This document shows, one piece after another, positions 53,967-62,913 of a stretch of 64,000 nucleotides of DNA; the stretch's first letter is position 1; every line of letters begins with the position of its first letter. This DNA is from Hyphomicrobiales bacterium (GTDB lineage Bacteria > Pseudomonadota > Alphaproteobacteria > Rhizobiales > Rhizobiaceae). The notes below the pieces were generated by a model that saw only the letters and a program-made list of their open reading frames with translations, did not search any database and was not told the DNA's origin. Position numbers and translations under genes: made by a program. The DNA lies in contig JAJFHV010000010.1 in assembly GCA_021775415.1 (NCBI GenBank), positions 310,001 through 374,000 on the forward strand, written 5' to 3'.

Positions 53967-54524
53967 TCAGGCAACAATCTTCATCAGGTCTTGATTTTGC
54001 AGACTCGTCACAAGACGGCACCAGGCGAGAGCCTCTTCAGTGAGTGGTGGTAATTCGGTTGCCAGTTCTGCTCCAAACGATCTCCAATCCTCGAGATATT
54101 CATCGCGAACTGCCGTCAGAACTGGAATTCCCATCGAGTAAGCCATTTCAATGCCGGATCGAAATCCATGCCCATCCGCTTCGCCTCGACCAAAACGATT
54201 TACAATCAGGAAGTCCGGCCTGGTTTCCAATTCGCTCAGCAATCTGCCGGAAAGTTCCGAAAGGGCATGGGGGTCAAGCCGACACCCTGTGGAGCCATTC
54301 CCAAGCGGTTGGGAAATTCGAATTTTCTCTCCGGTTGATATTCCCTCCAGAAAAGTTTGCGCGCAGCAACTGGATTGATCATGCACTTCACGCTGAAGAT
54401 AACCACAAACACGAACACCCTGTGAATGAAGCCAGCGGACTACCGTATCAAAAGTGTCGCTAACCCCAACATCATCGCGACTATAGTGGATTGCTGCTAA
54501 CATCTTCGGGGAAATACAGGTCAT
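53967..54524 (-). CDS. DUF2478 protein, nitrate-reductase-linked
   Basis: This is a 185-aa protein from MTCISPKMLAAIHYSRDD (ATG 54522-54524 after AGGAGATGGG). RWLHSQGVRVCGYLQREV, GCRLDPHALSELSG and FLIVNRFGRGEADGHGFRSGIEMAYSMGIPVLTAV match DUF2478, an NTPase-like family often near molybdate or nitrate reductase genes. Its start lies inside the carbonic anhydrase end (44-bp overlap). A role in molybdenum handling is inferred only. Confidence 0.75.
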   Translation of the reverse strand: MTCISPKMLAAIHYSRDDVGVSDTFDTVVRWLHSQGVRVCGYLQREVHDQSSCCAQTFLEGISTGEKIRISQPLGNGSTGCRLDPHALSELSGRLLSELETRPDFLIVNRFGRGEADGHGFRSGIEMAYSMGIPVLTAVRDEYLEDWRSFGAELATELPPLTEEALAWCRLVTSLQNQDLMKIVA

Positions 54525-55161
54525 CCCATCTCCTTCTGGAAATTTTTTCACTTCGTGGCCGCTTGGAGTTCAATTGACCACGACCACATCTCAGATCGCG
54601 TAACAGGCCATCATTCAGGCCGTAAATCCATCCGTGAATTTGCAGTTCTTTTCCGCGCTCCCAAGCTGACTGGATGATGGGGGTTCGTGAAAGCCCTTCA
54701 ACCTGAGCCAGAATTGAGAGCTCGCACAACCGGTTGAGTCGTGCTTGACGATCATTGATATTTTCAAGTTCTTCACAAAAGGTATCTGCTATATCACGGA
54801 TAGGTTGAAGCCAATGATCAATCACGCCGTGACGGTGGCCATCCATCGCTGCATTTACCCCACCGCATCCATAGTGGCCGCACACAATGATATGTTTGAC
54901 CCCCAGTGTTTCCACCGCAAACTCAAGGACAGAAAGCAGGTTTATGTCGCCTCGATGCACCAGATTGGCGACGTTTCGGTGTACGAAAACCTCACCCGGT
55001 TCCAGGCCAGTAATGACATTGGCGGGTACCCGACTGTCAGAACATCCAATCCAGAGATATTCCGGGCTTTGCAAACCGGAGAGCTTGACGAAGTAGCCGG
55101 GGTCTTCTTCAGCCTTGTTTTTCGCCCAGCGTTGGTTGTGATCAAGCAGGTCTCGCAGCAT
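54481..55161 (-). CDS. Beta-class carbonic anhydrase
   Basis: The 226-aa beta-carbonic anhydrase has zinc ligands in IGCSDSRVPA and VCGHYGCGGVNAA (Cys, Asp-Arg dyad, His, Cys). The ATG at 55159-55161 follows AGGAGTTCGATTA; longer frames have a poor basic leader. It interconverts CO2 and bicarbonate. Its place behind narGHJI suggests a pH or bicarbonate function during nitrate respiration. Confidence 0.92.
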   Translation of the reverse strand: MLRDLLDHNQRWAKNKAEEDPGYFVKLSGLQSPEYLWIGCSDSRVPANVITGLEPGEVFVHRNVANLVHRGDINLLSVLEFAVETLGVKHIIVCGHYGCGGVNAAMDGHRHGVIDHWLQPIRDIADTFCEELENINDRQARLNRLCELSILAQVEGLSRTPIIQSAWERGKELQIHGWIYGLNDGLLRDLRCGRGQLNSKRPRSEKISRRRWDDLYFPEDVSSNPL

Positions 55162-55172
55162 TAATCGAACTC

Positions 55173-56102
55173 CTATTGCACCAGTGGTCCGTCTGCCTCG
55201 GTTATGTCGATCCCTTGAATGGTTGCCGCGGCTGCCAGTATCCCGATATATTGGGCGATCGCGCGGGACCAACTCGATGCTTCAAGCCAGCCGGATATGC
55301 GTTCTTGAACCATTTCAAATGGTTGCGGTTGCCCGGGAATGTAGCGTTCGAGTAAAATGATGTGATAACCGTAGGGGCTTTCTACGGGTTTCTGACTGAG
55401 TTCACCTTCTTTCAGTTTCCAAAGTGCCGCTTCAAATTCAGGTACAGTTGAACCCCTGGTTATTTGACCCAGATTGCCCCCCTGCTCCTTGGAAGGACAG
55501 GCCGAATGAATTCGGGCGGTTGAAGCGAAATCTGAGTTGTTGTTTTGCAAATGCGCAGTGAGCGCCACCGCCTCTGCGTGTGTTTTTTTGCGCCCCTCCA
55601 CATCATCAGGTGATGCGGCCAGCAATATGTGCCTAGCCTCATGGATAGGGGTTGAGGTAAACCGCTGGGGGTTATTGTCATAGAACCTTTGACATTCAAG
55701 CATTGTAGCTTCAGGCGTGGCAAGTTCTTGCTCCATCAGTGCACGGATCCTCGCGTCATCAGGCATTTCCACATTGCCCGTTTCATCAGATTTTGGCTCT
55801 TCAACAATATTCAGACGGTCGGCCTCCTGTAGCAAAAGCTCCCGCACAACCAAGGCACGCGCTGCTGCAATCAGTGCCTCACCTGGCGTGCTGGCTGGAT
55901 GATGTTGGGCTTCCGCCAAAATCTGTGCCTCGTCCAGTGCTTTGTCATTGACTGATATCTTGTCGAGAACCGGCCGGGCTTTGGCTGGTACTTCGGTATC
56001 AGGCAAGCCGTCATTTCTTGAACTTGCGACATTGTTTGCCGGGTGTGGCTCTGCGTTTGACAGGTGCTGGCTGGGTTCTGGACTGCGGTAGATATTTACC
56101 AT
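55173..56102 (-). CDS. Parvulin-type peptidylprolyl isomerase, nar-operon linked
   Basis: The 309-aa protein has a central PpiC/parvulin domain: IHEARHILLAASPDD, GNLGQITRGSTVPEFEAALWKLKEGELSQKPVESPYGYHIILLE. The N-terminal half is helical, SurA-like. No clear signal peptide is visible, so cytoplasmic action is likely. Similar PPIases follow narI in several proteobacteria and are thought to help nitrate reductase assembly. Confidence 0.85.
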   Translation of the reverse strand: MVNIYRSPEPSQHLSNAEPHPANNVASSRNDGLPDTEVPAKARPVLDKISVNDKALDEAQILAEAQHHPASTPGEALIAAARALVVRELLLQEADRLNIVEEPKSDETGNVEMPDDARIRALMEQELATPEATMLECQRFYDNNPQRFTSTPIHEARHILLAASPDDVEGRKKTHAEAVALTAHLQNNNSDFASTARIHSACPSKEQGGNLGQITRGSTVPEFEAALWKLKEGELSQKPVESPYGYHIILLERYIPGQPQPFEMVQERISGWLEASSWSRAIAQYIGILAAAATIQGIDITEADGPLVQ

Positions 56103-56108
56103 GGTAAT

Positions 56109-56831
56109 TCACTCTGCCGGATGGCGGAGTGCTCCTTTCTTTGCCTGCTCTCTGGTGCGTACAACCTGGTAACCCGGTCTCCACAAATACCGCACCGGGA
56201 CACTCAGCATGTGCACCAACCGAGTGAAGGGGAAGATCAGCAGAATGGTAAGCCCAAGAAACAGGTGAGCTCGGAAGATCGGATGAGCATCGGCAATGTA
56301 GTGAGAAGCGTTCGGGTCAAAGGTGAAAATACCCTGCGCCCAGCTCATGAACTTCACCATCTCCCCACCGTCCAGATGTTGCATGGAAATCGGAATGGTC
56401 GCCAATCCGAGAGCCAATTGAAGCCACAGTAGTACAATGACCAATGTGTCCGAGGCACTTGAGGCTGCTCTTACCCGCGCATCAAACAAGCGACGGTGAG
56501 CCAGCAAGGTTGCTCCAATGATTGCCATTACGCCAGCAATCCCACCGGCGACAATCGCCAGCATTTGCTTTGCACTGTGTGAAATACCCAACGCATCAAA
56601 CAGGCCGATCGGTGTGAGGAGACCAACCAGGTGACCAAGGAAAATCACCAACACGCCCACATGAAACAGAACAGAACCCCAGACCAGTTGTTTGCGGCGC
56701 AGCAGCTGGCTTGAACCGGAACGCCAGGTGTAGGGTTCGCGATCATAGCGCAGGACGCTACCCAATCCCAATACTGCCAGCGCAATATAGGGGTAAATGC
56801 CGAAAACCAGTGTGTTGGCAAAATCAAGCAT
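56109..56831 (-). CDS. narI: Respiratory nitrate reductase gamma subunit (cytochrome b)
   Basis: The 240-aa integral membrane subunit has five helices and the His ligands for two b hemes within VLFHVGVLVIFLGHLVG and IFRAHLFLGLTILLIFPFTRLVHMLS. It takes electrons from quinol to NarH. The start overlaps the narJ stop by 8 bp. Confidence 0.95.
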   Translation of the reverse strand: MLDFANTLVFGIYPYIALAVLGLGSVLRYDREPYTWRSGSSQLLRRKQLVWGSVLFHVGVLVIFLGHLVGLLTPIGLFDALGISHSAKQMLAIVAGGIAGVMAIIGATLLAHRRLFDARVRAASSASDTLVIVLLWLQLALGLATIPISMQHLDGGEMVKFMSWAQGIFTFDPNASHYIADAHPIFRAHLFLGLTILLIFPFTRLVHMLSVPVRYLWRPGYQVVRTREQAKKGALRHPAE

Positions 56832-57558
56832 GTTCCTGTCCTCCCAGTCCTGATCTGGCGTTTTCCGATTCTGCAGGTTTTCGTTGGTGTGCTCTCATGA
56901 CCGTGCGCAATCGGTCTGGTCCGCATTGGTTTTCACCAGCACCACCACCAAATGTCACGGCCTCTTCCTCCCAGATACGGTCAAGCGCTTCCAGATCTTT
57001 TGGATCATCTTCCGGCATGGCCATCATTTCATCCAAAAGCGCTGGATCAGGTTTTGCCTGGGAAATCATCTCCAAAGCGCCAAAGGCGTTGGCGTAGATT
57101 GACTTTCGCTTTTTCAGGCGCTGGCGAAGTGCAACGATGATGTGGGAAATTTGACCTAGCAGTTCCGTTGTTTCGCTTGGCGCCTGGGTCGATACAAATT
57201 CAAGGAACAGCGGTAGATAGTCCGGCAATTCGTTGGCATCGAGTTCCAAACCCTTGTCGTCATACATCTCCATCAAATCAACCATCGCCTGACCACGGTC
57301 GCGACTTTCACCGTGGACATGTTCAAACAAATGCAAAGACAACGTGCGTGTACGATCAAACAGGAAGACATAGCGTTCCTGCGCATCAAAGAGATCGAGT
57401 GCAGCGACATCATCTGCAAGCTTTGTAAGGAGTTTCTTTTCCTGCTTGCCGGTTAGAGTGTCCTTTGCAAGGGCTTCTTTCAATTCCGGAATTGCCTCCA
57501 CAATTTCAATTGTTGGATAGGAGAGCAGTAACGAAATAATTTTCAACGATATGTTCAT
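56824..57558 (-). CDS. narJ: Nitrate reductase assembly chaperone NarJ
   Basis: The 244-aa TorD/NarJ-family chaperone starts at MNISLKIISLLLSYPT, 4 nt after GAGGAGAAAGCC region; the longer frame reads back into narH. LFEHVHGESRDRGQAMVDL is the family signature. It is needed for cofactor insertion into NarG. Confidence 0.93.
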   Translation of the reverse strand: MNISLKIISLLLSYPTIEIVEAIPELKEALAKDTLTGKQEKKLLTKLADDVAALDLFDAQERYVFLFDRTRTLSLHLFEHVHGESRDRGQAMVDLMEMYDDKGLELDANELPDYLPLFLEFVSTQAPSETTELLGQISHIIVALRQRLKKRKSIYANAFGALEMISQAKPDPALLDEMMAMPEDDPKDLEALDRIWEEEAVTFGGGAGENQCGPDRLRTVMRAHQRKPAESENARSGLGGQEHA

Positions 57559-57568
57559 GGCTTTCTCC

Positions 57569-59095
57569 TCAACTGATTTCGATTGGGGTTTTGACTGATT
57601 TTTTTCGTTTGGCACCGAACAAATCCGCATCAGACGTTCCGCCTGAACAACCATTGCCAAAAGAAAATCCACATGAACCGCGCATGTCGTATGCATCCTC
57701 GCTGATTTCGCGATGGGTGGTTGGGATAACAAACCGGTCCTCGTAGTTGGCGATCGCCATGATCTGATACATGTCCTCGATTGTTTGAGGGTCGAGGCCA
57801 ACTTTTTTGGCGACCTTTTCATTGATCACGCCATCAATGGTTTTGGAGCGCATGTAAGCCCGCATTGCCATCATACGTTCCAGCGCCGATATGACGGGTT
57901 CTTCCTTGCCCGCCGTCAACAGATTGGCGAGGTAGCGCACCGGGATACGTAAATTGCGTACATCCGGCATATCGCAATCCAAACCGAGCTTGCCTGCCTG
58001 GGCTGCAGATTGCAGTGGTGACAATGGTGGGATGTACCAAACCATGGGAAGGGTCCGGTATTCAGGATGCAGTGGAAAGGCTACCTTCCATTCCATTGCC
58101 ATTTTCCATACGGGTGATTTCTTGGCAGCTTCAAGCCAAGCCTCTGGAACGCAGTCCTTACGAGCCTGTTTGATGACATCCGGGTCATTGGGATCGAGAA
58201 ACACCTTAAGTTGTTCCTCGTAAAGATCCTGCTCATTTGCAGTAGACGCAGCGTCAGATATCTTGTCCGCATCATAAAGCACTACGCCGAGATACCGGAT
58301 ACGACCAACGCAGGTTTCTGAACACACTGTTGGTTGGCCTGATTCAATTCGAGGATAGCAGAACGTGCATTTTTCAGACTTTCCAGACGACCAGTTGTAG
58401 TAGATTTTTTTATATGGGCAACCAGACACGCACATACGCCAGCCACGGCATTTCTCCTGGTCAATCAGCACTATGCCGTCATCCTCACGCTTGTAGATGG
58501 CGCCGGATGGGCACGAGGCAACGCAGGTTGGGTTCAGGCAGTGCTCGCACAGACGAGGCAAATACATCATGAAGGTGTTTTCAAATTCGCCGTAGATTTC
58601 TTTCTCTACTCCCTCAAAATTATAGTCTTTTGATCGCTTGGAAAATTCACCACCAAGAATTTCTTCCCAGTTTACGCCCCATTCAATTTTTTCCATTCGT
58701 TCGCCGGTAATCATTGAGCGCGGGCGCGCCGTTGGAAATGTCTCGCATTCCTTGGCTGTTTGAAGGTGGCCGTAATCGAAATCGAACGGCTCGTAGTAAT
58801 CGTCAATTTCCGGCAAATCTGGGTTAGCAAATATTTTTGCCAGAATGCGCCATTTTGCTCCCATCTTTGGCTGGATTTTGCCGTTCTTCTTGCGGGTCCA
58901 GCCACCGTTCCATTTCTTCTGGTTTTCCCATTCCTTGGGATAGCCAACGCCGGGCTTTGTCTCCACATTGTTGAACCAGGCGTATTCAACGCCTTCACGA
59001 TTGGTCCAGACGTTTTTGCAGGTGACCGAACAAGTGTGGCAGCCAATGCATTTGTCCAGATTAAGGACCATCCCTATTTGAGCGCGGATCTTCAT
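57569..59095 (-). CDS. narH: Respiratory nitrate reductase beta subunit
   Basis: This 508-aa iron-sulfur subunit carries four Cys groups: CIGCHTCSVTCKNVW, CEHCLNPTCVASCPSGAIY, CRGWRMCVSGCPYKKIYYN (with the Trp that marks the 3Fe-4S cluster) and CTFCYPRIESGQPTVCSETC. It relays electrons from NarI to NarG. The start overlaps the narG stop by 4 bp. Confidence 0.97.
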   Translation of the reverse strand: MKIRAQIGMVLNLDKCIGCHTCSVTCKNVWTNREGVEYAWFNNVETKPGVGYPKEWENQKKWNGGWTRKKNGKIQPKMGAKWRILAKIFANPDLPEIDDYYEPFDFDYGHLQTAKECETFPTARPRSMITGERMEKIEWGVNWEEILGGEFSKRSKDYNFEGVEKEIYGEFENTFMMYLPRLCEHCLNPTCVASCPSGAIYKREDDGIVLIDQEKCRGWRMCVSGCPYKKIYYNWSSGKSEKCTFCYPRIESGQPTVCSETCVGRIRYLGVVLYDADKISDAASTANEQDLYEEQLKVFLDPNDPDVIKQARKDCVPEAWLEAAKKSPVWKMAMEWKVAFPLHPEYRTLPMVWYIPPLSPLQSAAQAGKLGLDCDMPDVRNLRIPVRYLANLLTAGKEEPVISALERMMAMRAYMRSKTIDGVINEKVAKKVGLDPQTIEDMYQIMAIANYEDRFVIPTTHREISEDAYDMRGSCGFSFGNGCSGGTSDADLFGAKRKKSVKTPIEIS

Positions 59096-62000
59096 TCTGC
59101 TGCCTCCTTAAGTCCGGCATACGGACCTTCCATCCAGTCCACTTTGTCGAGCTTGTGCACGATGACAAATTCATCGCGATTGGAGCCGACGGTGCCGTAG
59201 TAATTGAACCCGTAGGATTGCTGCGCATAGCCGCCAATCATGTGGGTTGGTTTGGTGATGGCGCGGGTGACTGAATTGTGAATGCCACCGCGTTGCCCAG
59301 TTACCTGAGAACCAGGTGTGTTCACGATCTTTTCCTGAGCGTGGTACATATAAATTGTTCCCTCTTTCATCCGTTGGGAAACAACCACGCGCGCAACAAT
59401 CGCACCGTTGATGTTGTAGACTTCAACCCAATCATTGTCGGTGAGATTTGCCTTGGCAGCATCAACCTCGGATATCCAGACCACTGGACCGCCCCGGTTC
59501 AGTGTCAGCATCATCAAATTGTCCGAATAGGTGGAATGGATGCCCCATTTCTGGTGAGGGGTGATGAAGTTCAACACCAGGTTCGGTTTGCCGTCGGATT
59601 TTTCCTTGATGACGGGATTAACGGATTTGGTGTCAATCGGTGGACGATAGACACAAAATGCCTCACCGAATGCCCGCATCCACAAATGGTCCTGGTACAA
59701 TTGTTGTCGACCCGACAAGGTGCGCCACGGGATCAACTCATGCACATTGGTATAGCCGGCGTTGTAACAAACACTCTCACTTTCGATACCGGACCATGTG
59801 GGTGACGAAATAATCTTTCTTGGTTGTGCAACAACATCACGAAAGCGGATTTTTTCATCTTCCTTGGGTAGGGCCAGATGTTTGTGATCGCGGCCGGTGA
59901 ATTTCGACAAAGCCTCCCAAGCTTTGACTGCCACTTCGCCATTGGTCTCCGGTGCCAGAGACAAAATGACTTCGGTCGCATCAATGTCAGTGTCAATTTT
60001 CGGGCGACCCTTGGTTTGACCTTCCTCGGTCACAAGGCCGTTGAGTTTACCGAGAAGCTCTATCTCATGTTCGGTGTTCCACGAGATTCCCTTGCCGCCA
60101 TTTCCAAGTGTATCCAGAAGCGGGCCCAATGCCGTGAATCGCTTATAAAGATTAGGATAATCGCGCTCCACTACGGCCACTGCGGGCATGGTTTTACCCG
60201 GCGCTGGATCGGTCTCCCCCTTCTTCCAGTCTTTGACATCCAGGGCCTGGGCCAATTCGCCGGGTGTGTCATGCAGTATGGGAACCAGCACCACGTCCTT
60301 CTCAACGCCCAGAACTTCAGGCGCGACTTCGGAGAACTTCTTGGCGAGACCTTTGAAGATATCCCAGTCGCTACGAGCCTCCCAAGCCGGATCGGCAGCG
60401 CTCGTTAGCGGGTGGATAAATGGATGCATGTCTGAGGTATTGAGATCGTTCTTCTCATACCAGGTGGCAGTCGGAAGCACGATGTCGGAATAGACACAGG
60501 TCGTGGACATGCGGAAATCAAGCGTAACCAACAGGTCCAATTTGCCCCGTGGTGCCTCGTCATGCCACTTGGCTTCTTTCGCGCGTTGGCGACCTTCTTC
60601 ACCTAAATCCTTGCCAAGAACACCGTGAGAAGTACCCAGCAGGTGTTTGAGGAAGTATTCATGCCCCTTTCCTGACGACCCTAGCAGATTGGACCGCCAC
60701 ACAAACATGTTGCGGGGCCAATTCGCTTCATCATCGGGATCATCGCAGGACATTTCGAGTTTACCCGACTTCAATTGATCAGCGATGTAGTCCTTGGGCT
60801 CTTTCTTCGCCTTGGCAGCTTTTTTTGCAACCTCCAGCGGATTGGTTTTCAGTTGCGGCGCAGAAGGAAGCCAGCCCATCCGCTCGGCACGAATGTTGTA
60901 GTCAATCAACGTACCGTCCCACGGCCCCTCTGGTGCGGTTGGTGACAGGATTTCATCGACCTCAAGGGTCTCGTATCGCCACTGATCCGTGTGCGCATAG
61001 AAGAACGAGGTTGAGTTCATCTGGCGGGGTGGGCGGTTCCAGTCGAGGCCGAAAGCCAGCGGCAACCAGCCGGTTTGCGGGCGTAATTTTTCCTGTCCCA
61101 CATAGTGACTCCAACCGCCACCGGATTGACCCACGCAACCGCACATCACCAGCATATTAATGATGCCGCGGTAGTTCATGTCCATATGGTACCAGTGGTT
61201 AAGACCCGCACCGAGAATGACCATTGAGCGTCCATTTGTTTTTTCCGCATTGAGGGCAAATTCGCGTGCAACGGTAATGATGTTTTCGCGCGGAACACCG
61301 GTAATCTTTTCTGCCCATGCCGGTGTATATGGCAATTCTTCGTCGTAGGACTTGGCTGAGTTCTTGTCGCCCAACCCTCTGTCCAATCCATAATTGGCAA
61401 TGAACAAATCAAACACCGTGGCAACGAACGCATCCCCGTCTGCCAATTTGACTTTTCTCACCGGAACCGACCGTACCAGGACGCTGTCATGGTCCGTTCC
61501 TTCGAAGTGATCGTGTTCACGATTTCCAAAATACGGGAACGCCACATCAGCGATTTCATCGTGCTTTTTCTTGGTAATGAGACTCATTTCGAGCTCAATA
61601 TCATTGCCCTTGCCATCCTTGGGCTCGAGGTTCCATTTGCCCTGTTCACCCCAGCGATATCCAACCGAACCCTGCGGCGCGACAACTTTGCCTGTCTTTC
61701 CATCAATGGCGACAGTCTTCCACTCAGGGTTATTTTTCTCACCCAGCCCGCCTTTGAAATCAGAGGCTCTTAGCTGGGTACCAGGAACGTAACGCCCATC
61801 CTTTTTGTCGAGCCGCACCAGCATCGGCATATCAGTGTATTGCCGGCAGTAATCTTCAAAGTACTTTGCCTGTCGATCTAAATGGAATTCCCGCAGGATA
61901 ACGTGCCCCATCGCCATTGAAAGGGCGGCATCAGTGCCTGCTTTCGGATGCAACCACATGTCAGAAAACTTGGCGGCTTCTGAATAATCCGGCGACACAA

Positions 62001-62838
62001 CAACAGATTTTGCGCCCTTGTATCGGGCTTCGGTGTAAAAATGAGCGTCAGGCGTCCGCGTTTGCGGCACATTGGATCCCCACAACATCAGGAAACCTGA
62101 ATTGTACCAGTCGGCCGATTCCGGCACGTCGGTTTGCTCACCCCAGGTCATAGGAGACGCCGGAGGAAGATCGCAATACCAGTCATAAAATGACATGCAA
62201 ACACCACCCATCAAAGACAGATAACGTGATCCTGCTGCGTAAGAGACCATCGACATGGCCGGGATTGGCGAAAAGCCGATGATCCGGTCCGGACCCCATT
62301 TTTTCGCTGTATAGGCATTGGCTGCGGCAATGATTTCATTGACCTCATCCCAGGTCGCACGAACAAAGCCACCATGGCCGCGTATCTGGATGTAATCATC
62401 CCGCTTCGCAGGATCTTCCTGAATTGCTGCCCAAGCACCAACCGGCGTTTTGACCACGCGTTCCTTGCGCCACAACTTTAAAAGGCGCGAACGAATGAGG
62501 GGGTGCTTTACCCGATTGGCGGAATACATGTACCAGCTGTAACTAGCACCGCGCGAACAGCCGCGAGGTTCGTGGTTCGGTAAGTCAGGTCGGGTGCGCG
62601 GATAATCGGTCTGTTGGGTTTCCCACGTGACAATGCCGCCTTTGACGTAAATTTTCCACGAACATGAGCCGGTGCAATTTGCACCATGGGTAGAACGCAC
62701 AATTTTGTCATGCTGCCAGCGCTTGCGATAGCCATCTTCCCAATCCCGGTTTTCATTGGTGGTTACGCCGTGGCCTTTCGAAAAAGTGCCAGTATTCTTT
62801 CTGGCCAGGAAATTCAGGCGGTCTAGTAGATGACTCAT
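59092..62838 (-). CDS. narG: Respiratory nitrate reductase alpha subunit
   Basis: The 1248-aa Mo-bisMGD subunit starts at MSHLLDRLNFL, after AAGGAAAATAAA. The FS0 cluster ligands H51, C55, C59 and C94 and the molybdenum ligand D223 (YCDLPPASPMTWGEQTD) are all present. Length matches membrane-bound NarG. It reduces nitrate to nitrite in the cytoplasm. Confidence 0.98.
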   Translation of the reverse strand: MSHLLDRLNFLARKNTGTFSKGHGVTTNENRDWEDGYRKRWQHDKIVRSTHGANCTGSCSWKIYVKGGIVTWETQQTDYPRTRPDLPNHEPRGCSRGASYSWYMYSANRVKHPLIRSRLLKLWRKERVVKTPVGAWAAIQEDPAKRDDYIQIRGHGGFVRATWDEVNEIIAAANAYTAKKWGPDRIIGFSPIPAMSMVSYAAGSRYLSLMGGVCMSFYDWYCDLPPASPMTWGEQTDVPESADWYNSGFLMLWGSNVPQTRTPDAHFYTEARYKGAKSVVVSPDYSEAAKFSDMWLHPKAGTDAALSMAMGHVILREFHLDRQAKYFEDYCRQYTDMPMLVRLDKKDGRYVPGTQLRASDFKGGLGEKNNPEWKTVAIDGKTGKVVAPQGSVGYRWGEQGKWNLEPKDGKGNDIELEMSLITKKKHDEIADVAFPYFGNREHDHFEGTDHDSVLVRSVPVRKVKLADGDAFVATVFDLFIANYGLDRGLGDKNSAKSYDEELPYTPAWAEKITGVPRENIITVAREFALNAEKTNGRSMVILGAGLNHWYHMDMNYRGIINMLVMCGCVGQSGGGWSHYVGQEKLRPQTGWLPLAFGLDWNRPPRQMNSTSFFYAHTDQWRYETLEVDEILSPTAPEGPWDGTLIDYNIRAERMGWLPSAPQLKTNPLEVAKKAAKAKKEPKDYIADQLKSGKLEMSCDDPDDEANWPRNMFVWRSNLLGSSGKGHEYFLKHLLGTSHGVLGKDLGEEGRQRAKEAKWHDEAPRGKLDLLVTLDFRMSTTCVYSDIVLPTATWYEKNDLNTSDMHPFIHPLTSAADPAWEARSDWDIFKGLAKKFSEVAPEVLGVEKDVVLVPILHDTPGELAQALDVKDWKKGETDPAPGKTMPAVAVVERDYPNLYKRFTALGPLLDTLGNGGKGISWNTEHEIELLGKLNGLVTEEGQTKGRPKIDTDIDATEVILSLAPETNGEVAVKAWEALSKFTGRDHKHLALPKEDEKIRFRDVVAQPRKIISSPTWSGIESESVCYNAGYTNVHELIPWRTLSGRQQLYQDHLWMRAFGEAFCVYRPPIDTKSVNPVIKEKSDGKPNLVLNFITPHQKWGIHSTYSDNLMMLTLNRGGPVVWISEVDAAKANLTDNDWVEVYNINGAIVARVVVSQRMKEGTIYMYHAQEKIVNTPGSQVTGQRGGIHNSVTRAITKPTHMIGGYAQQSYGFNYYGTVGSNRDEFVIVHKLDKVDWMEGPYAGLKEAAE

Positions 62839-62913
62839 TTTATTTTCCTTCAGGTATTCTATTGAAACTCTGTCCGGTGGGGCTCTTCGCCCCACCGATT
62901 GATAGAGCTGTGG